A stretch of DNA of 64,000 nt from Hippopus hippopus (GCA_946811185.2 OX328104.1:47042505-47106504); one strand, 5' to 3'. Positions 1 through 11,706 are shown, counted from the stretch's first letter. The notes: generated by a model from the sequence alone, not told the origin. A program made the numbers and translations.

Positions 1-485
1 AAATACTTTGCATCAAAGTAATGTACAGAAATAGAGCAGTTACATATTTACTTATTTCTTTCAATTAATTTTCAAAATTGGCTGAGGGCATTTTGCACCA
101 GTTCTCAATATAAAGGTATAGTTTTGTGTTCATGAGCACCAGATTTCATTATGATGAACTCCCACTACTTACATCATCCATGTCAGTTTTGTCTGCAAAA
201 AATGCATTGAAGTTCACTTTTACCAAATAACCCAGAAATAGTAAAATTCTTGAGAAAGATGATTTTTGGAAAACATAATGTCAAAAGAAGAAAATGCTGG
301 TAACAAGCATATTCTTCTTTTTCCACATTTTTCCCCGACCCTTTTAAAGAGAAATCTACCCAGTTCAGCCACATCTATATTATATATTGTCTACAATGTG
401 GAAAAATCTAAAATTTTGTTGTTATTAAAAATCTTTCGTTTTTTTCGGCTACTTTAGTTTTTTGTAGGGAAGTTATTCTTTTAAT

Positions 486-735
486 GATGGGGTCCTGTGT
501 GGCCCAATGGTAGTGTCTAGGGCTCATAACCTGGAGGCCCCAAGTGCAAGCCTAACTAGAAGCTTTTTTGTAAGAGGTTCCATTCTTTTTGTGGGACTGT
601 CTATGGGCAAAATACTTCAGAGCCCTAGCCTTGTACTGGTGAAACCAGGACATACATGAATATGTGAGCTGTTGCCGAGCTATAGCTGAAATTATGTTAA
701 AAGCGGTATAAAACACTATTCAAGTGGTCAGTCAA
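486..735 (+). mobile_element. SINE, family a (tRNA-derived head)
   Basis: The head GGGTCCTGTGTGGCCCAATGG resembles a Pol III A box. A degenerate B-box region follows, then the central block TACTGGTGAAACCAGGACAT and a tail with AAAACACTATTCAAG and GTCAATTC. This copy is old and I could not define target duplications. Family a is also at 14580, 34352, 42118 and 43827. Confidence 0.7.
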
Positions 736-809
736 TTCAGTCTTTTTGTGTTTATTCTGTGTTCAGTCCAAATGTTAATTGGAACTATTCTGGTTTTTGG
801 AAAAATATA

Positions 810-1037
810 TTAACTCTTTACCAAACAACAAAACTTTAGATTAGTCCAAACTGAAAGCACTTGCAGACGACAAATTTAAGTGGCACAAAGGATTGAACGT
901 TTATCAGGAAGATTAGAAAACATTGTGGGACAAGGAGAAAATGCTGGTTACCAGCATTTTCTCCTTGTCCCACAATGTTTTCTAATGCTGTCTTGCACAA
1001 GGTCATTAAAACTTGGGATTGTGTGATAAAGGGTTAA
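810..1037 (+). mobile_element. Family A TTAA-flanked hairpin MITE, complete copy
   Basis: The copy begins TTAACTCTTTACCAAAC and ends GTGTGATAAAGGGTTAA, so short inverted ends are bounded by TTAA on both sides. The left arm has the family landmarks TTTAGA..TAGTCCAAA..TGAAAGCA..TTGCAGACGACAAA. The centre at about 925-985 is a long palindrome around GCTGGTTACCAGC. The single central base is T in the plus orientation and A in the minus, which orients copies. There is no coding capacity. TTAA targets with CCC/GGG ends suggest piggyBac-type mobilisation; this is inferred, because no transposase of that type is in the window. Confidence 0.85.
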
Positions 1038-1279
1038 ACTTCTAAAAGGTTTTCTCATTGAAATTATTGAAGTGACAGTTTTAGAGCCATCAATAAACAG
1101 AAGTGCAAGAGAAAATGTTCAGTGGTATTTCCTTAAGATCAACCTTTAAGCCTCTTATAAGTATTTTTCAGACTTGAATTTTGTAAGGGCTCATGGGGGC
1201 GTCACATAATCATTCAATATCACAGGTTGATTATGGTTGATCATACTCGAATCATGGTGAATAGGTCTTATCTGGGATG
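1038..1279. other. No recognisable feature
   Basis: AT-rich DNA between a family A and a family C element. I see no long open frame and no match to the other repeats in the window. Confidence 0.5.
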
Positions 1280-1446
1280 CTGTTCACTACCCATTCTTAG
1301 TCTAATTCTCAAGAATTTTCTTAATTTTAAAGTAACACCATTTCTGATTGGCTAAACCAAATGGTTTAGCCAGTCAGAAATGGCATTACTTTTAAGTTCT
1401 AGAATAAGATTACGAATATAGTCAAGAACTGTTGGTGAATACCGGC
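1280..1446. mobile_element. Family C fold-back element, diverged
   Basis: Two arms meet at GGCTAAACCAAATGGTTTAG. Each arm carries a CCAAT box (TTTCTGATTGGCTAAACC, with the partner reading AGCCAGTCAGAAATGG in this copy). The outer ends read GTTCACTACCCATTCTTAG and CTGTTGGTGAATACCGG. The whole element can fold into one long hairpin and encodes nothing. Family relatives are at 4311, 36551, 39838, 48556 and 57911. Confidence 0.75.
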
Positions 1447-2204
1447 CTTTATCTCATGAAAATGTAACCGGATGATTGTTACCAGGTTTTAGCAGTCAAT
1501 CTTGTGATTTCAGAGTTCCCGGGTTTTCTTGGTCACGTGACATTCCTTTGTCTTTTTTGCCAGTTGAAAGCTCACGTAGTCACGAGAAGGTCACTGACTG
1601 AAAACTTACAGATTTACTCCCGATTTAGACATTCGTTGTGGAGCGCTTAAGAGGTTGTGATATGAGAGTTGGCAAGGATTGGTGACGTAAAGAGTTTGAA
1701 GAGATTGTAGACTTCCGATTCCATAAATTGATTGTTTGCTTGTTGTACTTGACGAGATTGGTATGATTGATGAAATCCTGTTTTGACGTGATATTTCCAT
1801 GTATGGTAACAGAGAGAATAGAAGTATAGATTGAGATCAGCCAACTTGTTGTCATTACTAATCCGGACCTATAACCGACCCCTTAACTTCGACCCCCTTA
1901 CTATTATCGGAGAACAGAAGGTTATAAAAATAGTAGAAGTTCCCTCATGCAGAAATAGCAATCAGTCATTTAAAGGCAGAAAATTTACCTGTTCACTCAT
2001 GGTAAACGCCCAGCCTCCTTATGTTTGCAAAGAAAAACTTAGTGTTATTTATCTGTATACAAGAAGTTTTGATTCAGGGTAAGAAAATCTAGTAATGCCC
2101 CCTTTAAATCAATTTGTTGTTATGGGTGGAATTATTATGCCGACCATACAAAAGAACAAATACCCCTTGCAAAGTTGTACTGATTTTTTACACAATTGAG
2201 TACA
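1447..2204. other. Unassigned low-copy DNA with E-box-like palindrome
   Basis: No repeat family in the window matches here. It is richer in CpG than its surroundings and holds the perfect palindrome GGTCACGTGACA near 1530 (an E-box core CACGTG). A strong acceptor-like CTTTGTCTTTTTTGCCAG ends near 1562, followed by a 28-codon open frame that ends at a stop. The evidence is too weak to call an exon or promoter. Confidence 0.3.
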
Positions 2205-2590
2205 CTGTATACATTATTATCCTGCGCCGAAGGCAGAGGGATATAGTTTTAGCATTGTCCGTCTGTCCGTCCATCCATCCTTCTGTCCGTCCGTCTGCCC
2301 TTCTGTCCGTCCATCCTTCCGTCCGTCCATCCGTGTGTCCGTCCGGGACAATATCTCCAATACCATTGGACGGAATTTCGTGAAACTTTATACATGTGTA
2401 CAATAACCTATTCCGCCGATATACTTTTTTTCTTTTTTTGATTCGATGCAAAATGGCTGACTGGGAGCGATTTTGAGTTATGCGGTCGCGTTAAATTTTG
2501 AAAATCTTTTTCAGCGGGGGATATCATTTCAGCGAAATTGCTTGTTAGAAAAGGAGTGATCAGGGTTCAAAGGTCATTTTTCTACAATAT
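2205..2590 (+). repeat. P4 repeat with (TCCG/TCCA)n tract
   Basis: The repeat begins near CTGCGCCGAAGGCAGAGGGATATAG and runs into a GTCCGTCTGTCCGTCCATCC-type minisatellite at about 2258-2345. It then continues with GGACAATATCTCCAATACC and a spacer. The arrangement of a short 5' leader followed by a TCCG microsatellite resembles the pearl elements at 32.1 and 46.9 kb, but no core repeats or terminal hairpin were found, so the 3' limit is uncertain. Confidence 0.5.
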
Positions 2591-2693
2591 TTTTATGAGT
2601 TTTGCAAAAACAAGTTTTTTCGCTTGTCCTTCATATGTTTCTGTGTTAGACACATGTATCAGTTAGTGGTATATCTAAAAGTATCTCATATGT

Positions 2694-2918
2694 TTAATCC
2701 TTTACCAAACAATGCCAAGTTTAAAGGATCCTCAAGAAGAAGCTTTCTGAAAACCTTGTGTGAAAAGGAGAAAATGCTGGTTACCAGCATTTTCTGCTTT
2801 TCCCAAAATGTTTTCTACCCTTTCAAAAACAATTTTCAATTTTTGAGTCACAATTGGTATGTTGTCTGCAAATACTTTTGAATTAGACTAGTCTAATACT
2901 TTGCTGTTTGATCAGTTG
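2694..2918 (-). mobile_element. Family A MITE, minus orientation
   Basis: The left end TTAATCCTTTACCAAACAAT is intact. The hairpin around GCTGGTTACCAGC is intact except for small arm changes. The far end has decayed to CTGTTTGATCAGTT. The central base reads T although the copy is in minus orientation, an exception to the usual orientation rule. Confidence 0.75.
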
Positions 2919-3516
2919 GAAAGGATCATAATAGGGAGAGAGCCAGTCTATCAGATTGAAAGACCAGCCAGACAACTAATTCTTGCCCGCAAGAAAAACA
3001 AGTGCACCGGGGACCTCTGTAAAATGTGTTATCAATTAGTGAGCTCTGTAATTAGCCGAAAATACCCCTGAAAATATTGTTATTATTAAAGAGACCAATA
3101 GGTTCGTGCTGTGTACTTAATCAAATTTATGAGATCATTATTCATACGGTCTTTGAATCACCTTTTTATCATGTCTTCTTTGTGGTTTTTATAGGCAGAG
3201 TGTTTATTTAGTGTTAATACTTTTCACTTGTTTTGTATCTATAGAAATCTTGGCAGGTTATCACATAGTTGCTTTTTTATTGGGATCAGGATGGAATCTT
3301 TGATAATGTTGTTTTTTTTCTGTGAGACTTGTTTGTTTGTATGTGCACAAAGTTGTATCAACCCTAATTGAATGTTGATTAGTCATGTTTTGCAAGGATG
3401 TTTTTCAGCATTGTCTTCTGCTGCTTTTTTACATCACAGGGTAATGATTATAACAGCAACAGCCCCAAATTCAATCAACATTAATTTTTAAGCCTTTATC
3501 AAACACTTCCAGAGCA
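2919..3516. other. No recognisable feature
   Basis: Low-copy AT-rich DNA. No open frame of note and no match to the repeat families listed here. Confidence 0.5.
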
Positions 3517-3742
3517 TTATCCCTTTACTGCACAATGGCAACTTTTAATGACTCTGAGAAAGAAGGCTTTTGAAATCATTGTTGAAAAAAGGAGAAAATG
3601 CTGGTAACCAGCATTTTCTTTTTTCCCCACAATTTTTTTACCCTGTGAAAGATAAATTGTATGTTGTGAGTAACATTTAATTTTTCATCTGCAAACGCTT
3701 TCTATTTGAACAAGGCTAAAATGTTTTCATCATATAAAGACT
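3517..3742 (-). mobile_element. Family A MITE, minus orientation
   Basis: Starts TTATCCCTTTACTGCACAATGG and contains GGAGAAAATGCTGGTAACCA with its complementary arm. The family marker TCATCTGCAAACGCTTTC follows. The right terminus is degraded (ATCATATAAAGACTT). The central base is A, as expected for minus copies. Confidence 0.75.
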
Positions 3743-4015
3743 TAGAGGGAGCTATACAGATTTTTATTCCTTAGTCTGCAAGTAACAAACTCCACCAAAC
3801 ACCTTTTTCCAAGCAGTTTCTGGTCATATCATAATTAGAATCTTACAATCACTTTTATGCCATTTTGACTTTATTAAATTGGTCATCTAAAACAAGATAA
3901 TATCTCAACAAGACTCATTTTTGTCTTGTTTTCGATAATATTTTACATAAATACAATACACCATGAAAATTTATATAAGATCCTCCATATACCCATGATT
4001 GGTAAAAACTGCTAC

Positions 4016-4233
4016 TTAATCCTTTACCACACAATCTAGAGTTTTAGCGACCCTGAGAAAGAAACCTTTTGAAAACATTGTTGGGAAAAGGAAACCAGCA
4101 TTTTCTCCTTTTCCCACAATGTTTTCTACTCTTTTACAGACATATTCCATCATTTCAGTCACTTTTAATTTGTCATCTGCAAATGCTTTGAGTTTAGACC
4201 AGTCTAAATAATTGTCATTTGGTAAAGAGTTAA
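4016..4233 (-). mobile_element. Family A MITE with deleted hairpin arm
   Basis: Both TTAA borders are present (TTAATCCTTTACCACACAAT at left and TTTGGTAAAGAGTTAA at right). The palindrome has lost part of its first arm: GGGAAAAGG runs directly into AAACCAGCATTTTCTCC. The copy therefore no longer forms the full hairpin. Confidence 0.85.
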
Positions 4234-4310
4234 TTTGCCTAGATTTTGAAACCACTTCGCACAATTAAAGTCAGCCACTCTCAATGATTGCTGCCTGGAA
4301 ATTTTAACCA

Positions 4311-4513
4311 GGGTCCGTATTCACCAACCATGCCAAAGAACATTCGTACTCAATACATATTCTCCAGAATTTTCTAAATTTGAGGGTAACACAACTTCTA
4401 ACTGGCTAAACCATTTGGTGTAGTCAATCAGAAGCTATATTACCTTCAAATTTGGAAAATCATAGGGAACAAGACTAAGAATGTTCTTTAGGATGGTTGG
4501 TGAATACAGACCC
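4311..4513. mobile_element. Family C fold-back element
   Basis: Outer ends GGGTCCGTATTCACCAACC and GGTTGGTGAATACAGACCC are inverted copies of each other. The centre reads CTAAACCATTTGGTGTAG, flanked by diverged CCAAT-box arms. It is one of the better preserved copies. Confidence 0.85.
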
Positions 4514-5017
4514 AGAACTCATGCATCACAGGGTTCAAACCTGGAAACTTTGATGTGAAAGGCCGACACTCTACAGCTTAGTAACACAGCATTGTCCTCC
4601 ATTGATGACAAACTTTATAATGATGCTTTTTCCTTATGATCAATATTGTTATTATGTTGGTTCTACTCAGATTATATCTGTAAATGGAGAATAAAGGGTT
4701 TGATTCTCTTGAAATATCACATTAGTTTGTCTTTATTTGCAGTACTATAATCATAATAAGGTAGAGATCTATAAAATGTACCTCAGGTTAATCATCAGTA
4801 TTTAGAGCCTGAATAATACCGTAATTAGCTCCACTGACTGAAGGCCAGCAAGCTTATGTCATGGCCCTGTGTCCGTTGTTTATCTGTGTGTGTCTGTGTC
4901 TGCTTTAACTTTTACTTCAAACACCTCTGAAACTACCCATCCAACTTTGACTGAATTTCAAAGAAATGAGCCTGCCATAGTCTTCTTCAGAAATTTAGAA
5001 AATAATTTGATTCTTTT

Positions 5018-5022
5018 AAAAG
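5018..5022. repeat. Target-site duplication AAAAG, left
   Basis: AAAAG here is repeated at 5717-5721, directly outside the ends of the nested 694-bp element. Confidence 0.65.
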
Positions 5023-5716
5023 CAGAGTCCAAAAATTTCCAGAAAAGGCACTCATACTGTAGGACAAGTGACTTTGAAAAAACACTTGCCCTGCTTTGAT
5101 CCTCACTCGTCCGACGAGAAAAACCCTTCTAATATCGGACTGAGACATATTTTTTTTCAGACAAAACGGAAACGTTAATTAAATCTCTATTGTCTCCCGT
5201 AGTAAAGAACCTTAAATACCGGGTTTAAATAACCGATACAATTTATCCGGTTAAGTTATAAAAATTAATAAAGCCAAAACAACACAGTTTTTCGAACTCG
5301 TTTCTGGACAGTATTTGCATTAATGTTAATATCGTTCATTTTAATAATTAGCAAAGACGCTCGTATTGAGTTAGAGTTAGATCTACCCGAAGCATATTAA
5401 AATATTTTTGTTTGCAATGAAAGGTCCAGGGTTATATCATTAGGCTGACTTGAAACCGGTCTTAATTTGGATCGGGGACCAGCATGTTTTATGTTCTGTT
5501 TCAATATTTGATTTCCTGAATATCCTTAATTCGCTTATTAAATAATGGAATGGCCGTTTTGTCTCCTGTAAGTTAAATATTCATCTGAAAAACTTATTTG
5601 TTTACTATCTCCTATTTACCACTCGTCCTACCAGACGACCATGACTGATATTTCACACGTCCTCATCCATTTCTCACTCGTAAATGCAAGCGGACGAGTG
5701 GATTCTTTGGACCCTG
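5023..5716. mobile_element. Nested TIR element (hAT-like ends) inside P1
   Basis: The left end CAGAGTCCAAAAATTTCC pairs with the right end GGATTCTTTGGACCCTG, giving imperfect terminal inverted repeats of about 17 bp that start CAGRG. The CACTCGTCC motif occurs near both ends (5103 and 5622; inverted GGACGAGTG near 5693). AAAAG flanks both sides. Other P1 copies run through this point uninterrupted (for example TTCAAAAACTCTGGTTGCC near 32305), so the empty site is visible. There is no coding frame. The hAT assignment rests only on the termini. Confidence 0.7.
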
Positions 5717-7154
5717 AAAAGCTCTGGTTGCCATTGCAACAAAACTGAAAAACATTAATCTTTAAAAGTCTTCTTGCACCAAACCATAAGGCTAACAGAG
5801 CTACTAAATTTGGCATGTAGCTGCATCTAATAGACATCTACCAAGTTTCTTCAAGTTATAGCTGTGGGAACAAAATTTGCCCAGCCTGGGGATCACAAGT
5901 TTTATATAAGCTTATATAGTTAAAACTTTAAAAAATCTTCTAGTTCTAAATCACAAGGCCTACGGCTACCAAATTTGCTAAAATCTAGTGAACATCTAGT
6001 TACAATCTTGAAATAACAGCCCTGGGGTTACAAAATTTTTACATAGGCTTATCCAGGGCAAACAAATTTTGCAATTAGCTTTATCTAGTAGACCTCTACC
6101 AAGATAGCTCAAATTATGGCCCTAGGGTCAAATTTGGCCCAGCCCTGGCAGTCACAAAGTTTACATTGACCGACATAGTGATAACTATGAAAATCTTCTC
6201 GTTACTAACCATAAGACCTAGGGCTACCAAATTTTGCATGTATTTATTTAATGGAACTCAAGTAAGATTGTTCAAATTATAGCCCTGGGGTCAAATTTGG
6301 CCAGTCCCAGAAGTCACAACTTTTACATAGGCTTATATAGTGAAGCATTAAAGATCTTGTTGTTCCTGACCTTGAGATGCGGCTGTAATACTTTGTGAGT
6401 GTTATCATGTGGTCTCTTCTATAACTGTGCAAGTTAAAGCCCCTAAGGTCAAAATTGGCCCCACCCCATTGGTAATAAATAGAACATGTGCTTATAGAGT
6501 GAAAACTCTAAATATCTCCTTGCTTCTATCCATAAATCTTAGGGCTGCTAATTTTTGATCACTTCTGAATTTGTTCAAAATGTAGCCCTGGGATCGAAAT
6601 TAGCCATGCCTCAGGGGTCCTATGTTTTACAAGGCCTTTACATTGAGGAAACTTTGGAATTTTTGTTAATAACCACACGGCCTAAGACCTGAATTATGTG
6701 GCATGTAGCTTTATCTTATAGATCTCTACCAGGATTATAGCTCTTTGGTCAAAAATGGCTTTGCCCTGGGGTCACAACTTTCACAATGGGCTTTTGTTAT
6801 ACGTCTCCTTGTTTGAATCCATTTTGCTTAGAATTGTAATGTTTGGTATATATGGTTTACAATTTTTAGCCAGTGAAGCAATACAGGGCCACCATGGCCC
6901 TCATGTTATCAGAAAACAATTAATAAGACCAGGGGTCATGGATTGGTGCCATGAATTCTTACATGGCCTGGTAAAAGGTACGTCAAAGAATGAGATAAAA
7001 GATCAACACATTTCCTATTGCAGACAACTTTTACCGTCATACTTTAGATCACTTTTATGAAAACACTGTGGCAAGTGGAGAAGTAGGGCTATTAACAGAT
7101 GATTTGTATTGTGTGAAAGAAAATTTCAACATCTTTTTCGTGCTTGCTTTGGAC

Positions 7155-8205
7155 CATTTTTTAGCTACCTTGAGCACTTTTTGTGATTGTGCTGTGTCTG
7201 TCATCCGTCGTGTCTTGTCCATTATTCTTTGTCTGTCGTGCGTCGTCAGTGTGTCAACAATTACCTTGTGTGCACTATAGAGGCCACATTTTCAATTTGA
7301 CATTCTTGAAACTTTGTCAGAATATTTTGTTTTGATAAAATCTCAAGTTTGAAATGGGTCATGTTGGGTCAAAAAGTAGGTTACTGAGCCAAATCTAAGA
7401 AAAACCTTGTGTTTACTCTAGAAGCCACATTTCAAGCCCAGGACTCAAGAACCTTGGTCAGAATGTTTGTCTTAATAATGTCTTGGACAAGCATGAAATT
7501 GGGTCATGTCATGTGAAAGAGTAGGTCACTGGGCCAAATATTAGAGAAACATTGTGTGCACTCTGGAAACCACATTTCAAGCGCAATACTCAAGAAACAT
7601 GGTTAGTAAGTTTGTCTTGATAATATCTGAGACAGGTTTGAAATTGGGTCTCTTATGGTCAAAACATAAGTCACCAGTCCATATCTTAGAAAAACCTTAT
7701 GTGCTCTCTAGAGGCCACATTTTCTGTCTGATAATCAAGAAATTGGGTAGGAATGATTGTCTTGATGATATCTCTGACATGTATGAAATTTGGTCATGTC
7801 AGGTCATAACGTAGGTCACAGGGCCAAATCTTAGACGAACCTTGTGTACTCTCTAGAGGCTACATTTTGAGTTGAATACTCATGAAACTTGGTCAGAATG
7901 TTTGTCTCGATGATATATTCACAAATTTGAAACTGGGTCACATACAGTCAAAGAGTATGTCACTGGGCCAAATATTAGTAAAACCATTTGTGCTTTCTAG
8001 AGGCCATCTTTCCCACCAGAAACTCATGAACCTCTGTCAAAATGTTTGTCTTGATATTCCTGATAGGTACAAAAATAGGTCAAGTTGGTCTAAAAGTAGG
8101 TCACTAACACTCATTTGGTTTACATCATTACAACCAGGATCTCTTCAGCTTTGTCAATCCCATATGACTTTACCTAGGTGAGCGCTTTCGGGCCATGCTG
8201 TTTTC
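7155..8205 (+). mobile_element. P2 pearl-type element with ~147-bp core repeats
   Basis: The leader contains GAGCACTTTTTGTGATTGTG and GTCTGTCATCCGTCGTG. It is followed by about five core units marked by CCTTGTGTGCACTCTAGAGGCCACATTTT-like text at roughly 7390, 7547, 7690, 7838 and 7983. Each unit contains TTGGTCAGAATGTTTGTCTT and AGGTCACTGGGCCAAAT. It ends at AGGTGAGCGCTTTCGGGCCATG. A second array is at 45.5-46.4 kb and a short derivative is at 22.75 kb. Confidence 0.75.
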
Positions 8206-8849
8206 CGTAAGGTTGTTGACACATAGGATTGTATGGTAAAGGATTTAACAATATGTTTAATGAAGCATTGTGACCACAGGGACTGCTACACATGTCTGGA
8301 TTATTGGAATCATCACAACTGTTATTGACATAATGCAGTGGAGCTTGTGCTGGGACTATAAAAATCCACAGCTTTTTGAAAATGAGTACTCTGATTACTT
8401 TGTTGTAATGAAATGTTTCTGAATCTTGGAACATCAATGTTCCAGAACTACCATGCAATATTCATGAAGTTTTCAAGAACCATCCTAGGACTGTTTATTA
8501 AATTCATCACAGGGACAAAGACAAGAGGAGGGAAAAGAATGAAATAAAATTTATGACTTAATATCAAAATAGATAACGTTGCACACACATGTTTTCAAGA
8601 GTATTAGATGATGACAAAAATAGACCAAAAAAAAATCTTTTAAAAACCCTCAAACCTTCCTAAGTAGTAGATGATAGCATAATCTGTCCCAACAAGTGCT
8701 TTCTCCATACAACAAATTGTTTTCGCACATATTTCTGTCTTAAAGCCTTAATCTTGTTGATTATCTATATTTATGAGGATGATGAGGTAAACTTGTGAAA
8801 ATCTACCACAGAATCTAGGTTAAAAACATCATTGATATACAGAGGTGAA
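8206..8849. other. Mostly low-copy DNA
   Basis: A short family A right end (TAGGATTGTATGGTAAAGGATT) lies at about 8222-8250. The rest shows no repeat match and no convincing open frame. Confidence 0.4.
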
Positions 8850-9012
8850 ATTCTTTACCAAACAAAAGAATTTTAGGTGAACCCAAGCATTTTCAGATTG
8901 CATGGGATGATGGGATTTGTAATGGAAAAAGAGATACTGTTTTGTTATGATGTTCGTAAGAGCCCTCTATATCAGGGTAGCAAAAACACAAAATTGTTTG
9001 GTGAAGGGTTAA
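8850..9012 (+). mobile_element. Family A MITE remnant
   Basis: Starts TTCTTTACCAAACAAAAG and ends TTGTTTGGTGAAGGGTTAA. The hairpin is missing and the interior is eroded, including GATGGGATTTGTAATGGAAA. Confidence 0.6.
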
Positions 9013-9052
9013 GATAATTTGGCATTTGCAGTTAAATGATTAGAAATGGCAT

Positions 9053-9064
9053 CAAAAGTATCCT
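9053..9064. repeat. Target-site duplication of SINE-c, left
   Basis: CAAAAGTATCCT here is repeated exactly at 9335-9346 and brackets the SINE. Confidence 0.85.
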
Positions 9065-9334
9065 GCCCGCCCGGGTGGCTCAGTGGTGAGCGTGTCGGAC
9101 TCATGACCTGGCGGTTGTGAGTTCGATACCCGGTTGAGGCGAACTTTCTTTCCGGCGTATTTTCGCCTCTCACCTCTGCTGAAGCATGTGAGAAAAGTAG
9201 TCGGTGGCTTTGGAAAGAAAGTTGTGTTAGTACTGGTGTGAGAAAGCCAGGAAACACATGTGCGTCACCGACCGCCATGATATGACCTCAGCTGTTAAAG
9301 TGGCGTTAAACCCCAATACAACCAACCAACCAAC
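9065..9334 (+). mobile_element. SINE, family c (tRNA-Met-like head)
   Basis: The head has an A-box-like TGGCTCAGTGGTGAGCG, GGACTCATGACC in the anticodon-arm position (CAT) and a B-box-like GTGAGTTCGATACC. The body contains TTTCTTTCCGGCG and the central block AGTACTGGTGTGAGAAAGCC, then CAGGAAACACATG. The tail is CCAACCAACCAACC. A 12-bp exact target duplication flanks it, consistent with LINE-driven retroposition. It is the freshest-looking SINE in the window. Confidence 0.9.
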
Positions 9335-9346
9335 CAAAAGTATCCT

Positions 9347-10490
9347 ATTGAGTAATCTATATCAGCAGAGCCATTATAAACTCCTAACCTGATAACAATC
9401 TTTAAGACTGGTCCATATCAAAAACATTTGCGGCTGATAAATTGAATAAGGCGTAATAAAAAAAAATAGTTTGTTTCGGGTAACCCGACCCTACCTGGAG
9501 ATTTTGCCCCGACTCTATTTTTTTTTTTTTGTCTTCCAATAAAAAAAAAATCAGCCTTTTATTTCACTGTGTCACAGAACGCCTGTTTCGGCAAATATTG
9601 CGCATTATATTATAGGTCTACAATCATGTACTACTACATACATAATTGTGCATGGAAACTCCCATGCCTGTACAAAAGCTACCGTGTATCGGAGTATATT
9701 GAACAGACCTTAAACACAAATTGTCAGACCCAATAACGTGGGTTTTCCATTTCTAAAAATACATACAGGCAAGTGGAGAGATCGGGCTTTTTCGCTAACT
9801 CCACACAGAAACTTCTGTTTATCGAACATTCGTATCCTATCGCACGGTTCTGAAAGACAAACGGGTACCAGTTTTATCTTCTACAACGAATCACGCCCAA
9901 AATACTGCGGTTCAGTACAGACTGTGCAACGAACTTTTACGTGTGATTTTCGCTTTTCTTCGCGTAAAATATAGACAGGATCCCATCATCTCTGTTGTGA
10001 TCACAGCATTTCCAGTTCTGTAGTGCATTGTCACTACTTTTGGTTTGCTAGATTTCAGATTGAACAAGTTCTGTTAAATATCATTCGGCAAAAGTGCTAG
10101 CATGCTCCAAAACTACGAATAATTAAGGTGTTCAATGCAGGTATAACATTTGAAAAATTTTAATGGAGGTTTCTCTTGCAACTTATCTGACAGGACGGAC
10201 TGTAGACTAAACTAGACGACGGCAACGATAGAAGTTTAGATTTGTATCAAGCGTCGATAGGTCTTCTTATTAAACAGGTATTTTCATATTTTTTTCTATC
10301 TTTGTCACAATGAGGCAACAATGATTTCTTTTGGAAAATATAAATCTACCCAAACTTGCCTTGTTCTCACTCTACCCGCCCCCACCCCCCTTTTCACTCA
10401 GCTTAAATTACCCTACCTGGTCTCAGAGAAATACATGAAACTGCCTAAGCTAGGAGCCGCTATGCCAAAATTTTCCAAGGCTTTCTAATC
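9347..10490. other. Low-copy DNA with poly(A/T) runs and a CCCGACCCTACC repeat
   Basis: At 9455-9545 there are A and T runs around GGGTAACCCGACCCTACC, a motif that recurs in degenerate form at 12250-12345. The stretch 9690-9970 is richer in CpG than its surroundings and holds a 78-codon chance-like frame. No protein family is recognisable. Another CCCTACC fragment lies near 10411. Confidence 0.4.
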
Positions 10491-10494
10491 TCTC

Positions 10495-11424
10495 CTACAC
10501 TTCCAGCAAGTGATGCCACTTTAGTTTCCAGGTAAAATGTGTCTGATCTATATGAAATTGAGGAGCAGCAGCACTCCTCCCACATTTCTTGACGGATTTG
10601 GATAAAATTTTCACAAAATGTTTCTCATCATGTGACCTAGTGCATATTGTCAAGGTTTTGCAATTCATAGCTGCGTCATGGAAAAAGGGAGCTTCATATT
10701 TCATTAATACTGGGCATATCTCAACGGGTTTGGATGAAATTTTCACAGATCATGTGACCTAGTGCATATTGTCAGGGTTTTGAAATTTATTGCTGTGTCA
10801 TGGGAAAAGGGGGCTTCATGTCAAATTTAAACTGCGTCTGTCCTTAAGTATGTCCATTTCTTGTGAACGCAACTCCTCCCACATTTCTTGACCGATTTGG
10901 ATAAAATTTCATAGACTGTTTCTCTCATCATGTGACCTAGCGCAGATTGTCAAGGTTTTGCGATTTATAGTTGCGTCATGGAAAAAGGGGTCTTCATGTT
11001 ATATTTCATTTTTCACCAATATCTCTTGAATTACTGGACATATCTCAACAGATTTGGATGAAATTTTCACAGATCATGTGACCTAGCGCATATTGTCAGG
11101 GTTTTGGAATTTATTGCTGTGTCATGGAAAAAGGGGGCTTCATGTCAAATTTAATTTTTCATCAATGTATCTCCAACTACTGGACATAATTTCATGAAAC
11201 TTAATATTTTTATTGCTTAATCAAAGCCAATGACCAGTGAGTCCATTGTGCGTCCGTCTGTCCATCCATCAGTTCATCCGTAAACCCTTTAGATCGCAAG
11301 TAGCACAATATATCCATTGAGCTACCCAGGCAGGTGCTAGAAATTCCAACACTTTAATCTCAAAAGCTAGCTGCATGAAATAGCAGCCATGTGGCGGCGT
11401 ATATTGTGATTACGGCACTCTTGT
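10495..11424 (+). mobile_element. P3 pearl-type element with dimeric core repeats
   Basis: Core units carry TCATGTGACCTAGTGCATAT at about 10629, 10747, 10929 and 11076, with TTGTCAAGGTTTTG and GCGTCATGGAAAAAGG. TCTTGACGGATTTGGATAAA-like text recurs at 10590 and 10889, so the higher-order period is about 299 bp. A TCCGTCTGTCCATCC tract lies near 11250 and the 3' end is GGCACTCTTGTTTC, like the other pearl-type ends. Confidence 0.6.
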
Positions 11425-11706
11425 TTCACTTAATAACTCTGAAAGACAACAAAAGTGGATACTTGTAATTTTAAAGTTTTGTCAAGAATGTGTGTTCTAG
11501 ATAAAAAAAAAAAAAACCTGCACATCCTTTTTAAACCCAACTTTTCTACAGATAAAATGTTTACTTTAAATCAGTATGTTATATAGTCCTCTAAAGTGTT
11601 CTGGAGGGGGAGGGTATTAAACATAAAAACAAACGAAACATTCTAGTATTTATTCAGTTTATTTAGAAACTTGCAAATAAATGTTTTTCACTTTTTAAGC
11701 AGTTTT

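Larger units (their letters stand above)
4829..6907 (+). mobile_element. P1 pearl-type element, interrupted by a nested transposon
   Basis: The 5' end AGCTCCACTGACTGAAGGCC and the text GTCATGGCCCTGTGTCC match the copies at 32.1, 37.8 and 46.9 kb. After the nested element at 5023-5716 come several diverged core units of about 160 bp, each with CTAGGGCTACCAAATTTGC, a TATAGCCCTGGGGTC block and CACAAGTTTTACAT. The 3' end has the hairpin GGGCCACCATGGCCC. The layout fits molluscan pearl elements or Helentron-associated elements. It is non-autonomous. Confidence 0.75.

Noticed and set aside
1563..1650. Possible exon after a strong acceptor-like site
   Set aside because: The open frame ends after 28 codons, no donor follows and no peptide is recognisable.
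2258..2345. Apparent coding frames of alternating SVHPSVRPS type
   Set aside because: They are translations of the TCCG microsatellite in all frames.
9065..9140. Possible functional tRNA-Met gene
   Set aside because: A and B boxes and a CAT in the anticodon region are present, but it is continuous with a SINE body and tail inside a target duplication, and the acceptor stem does not pair properly.
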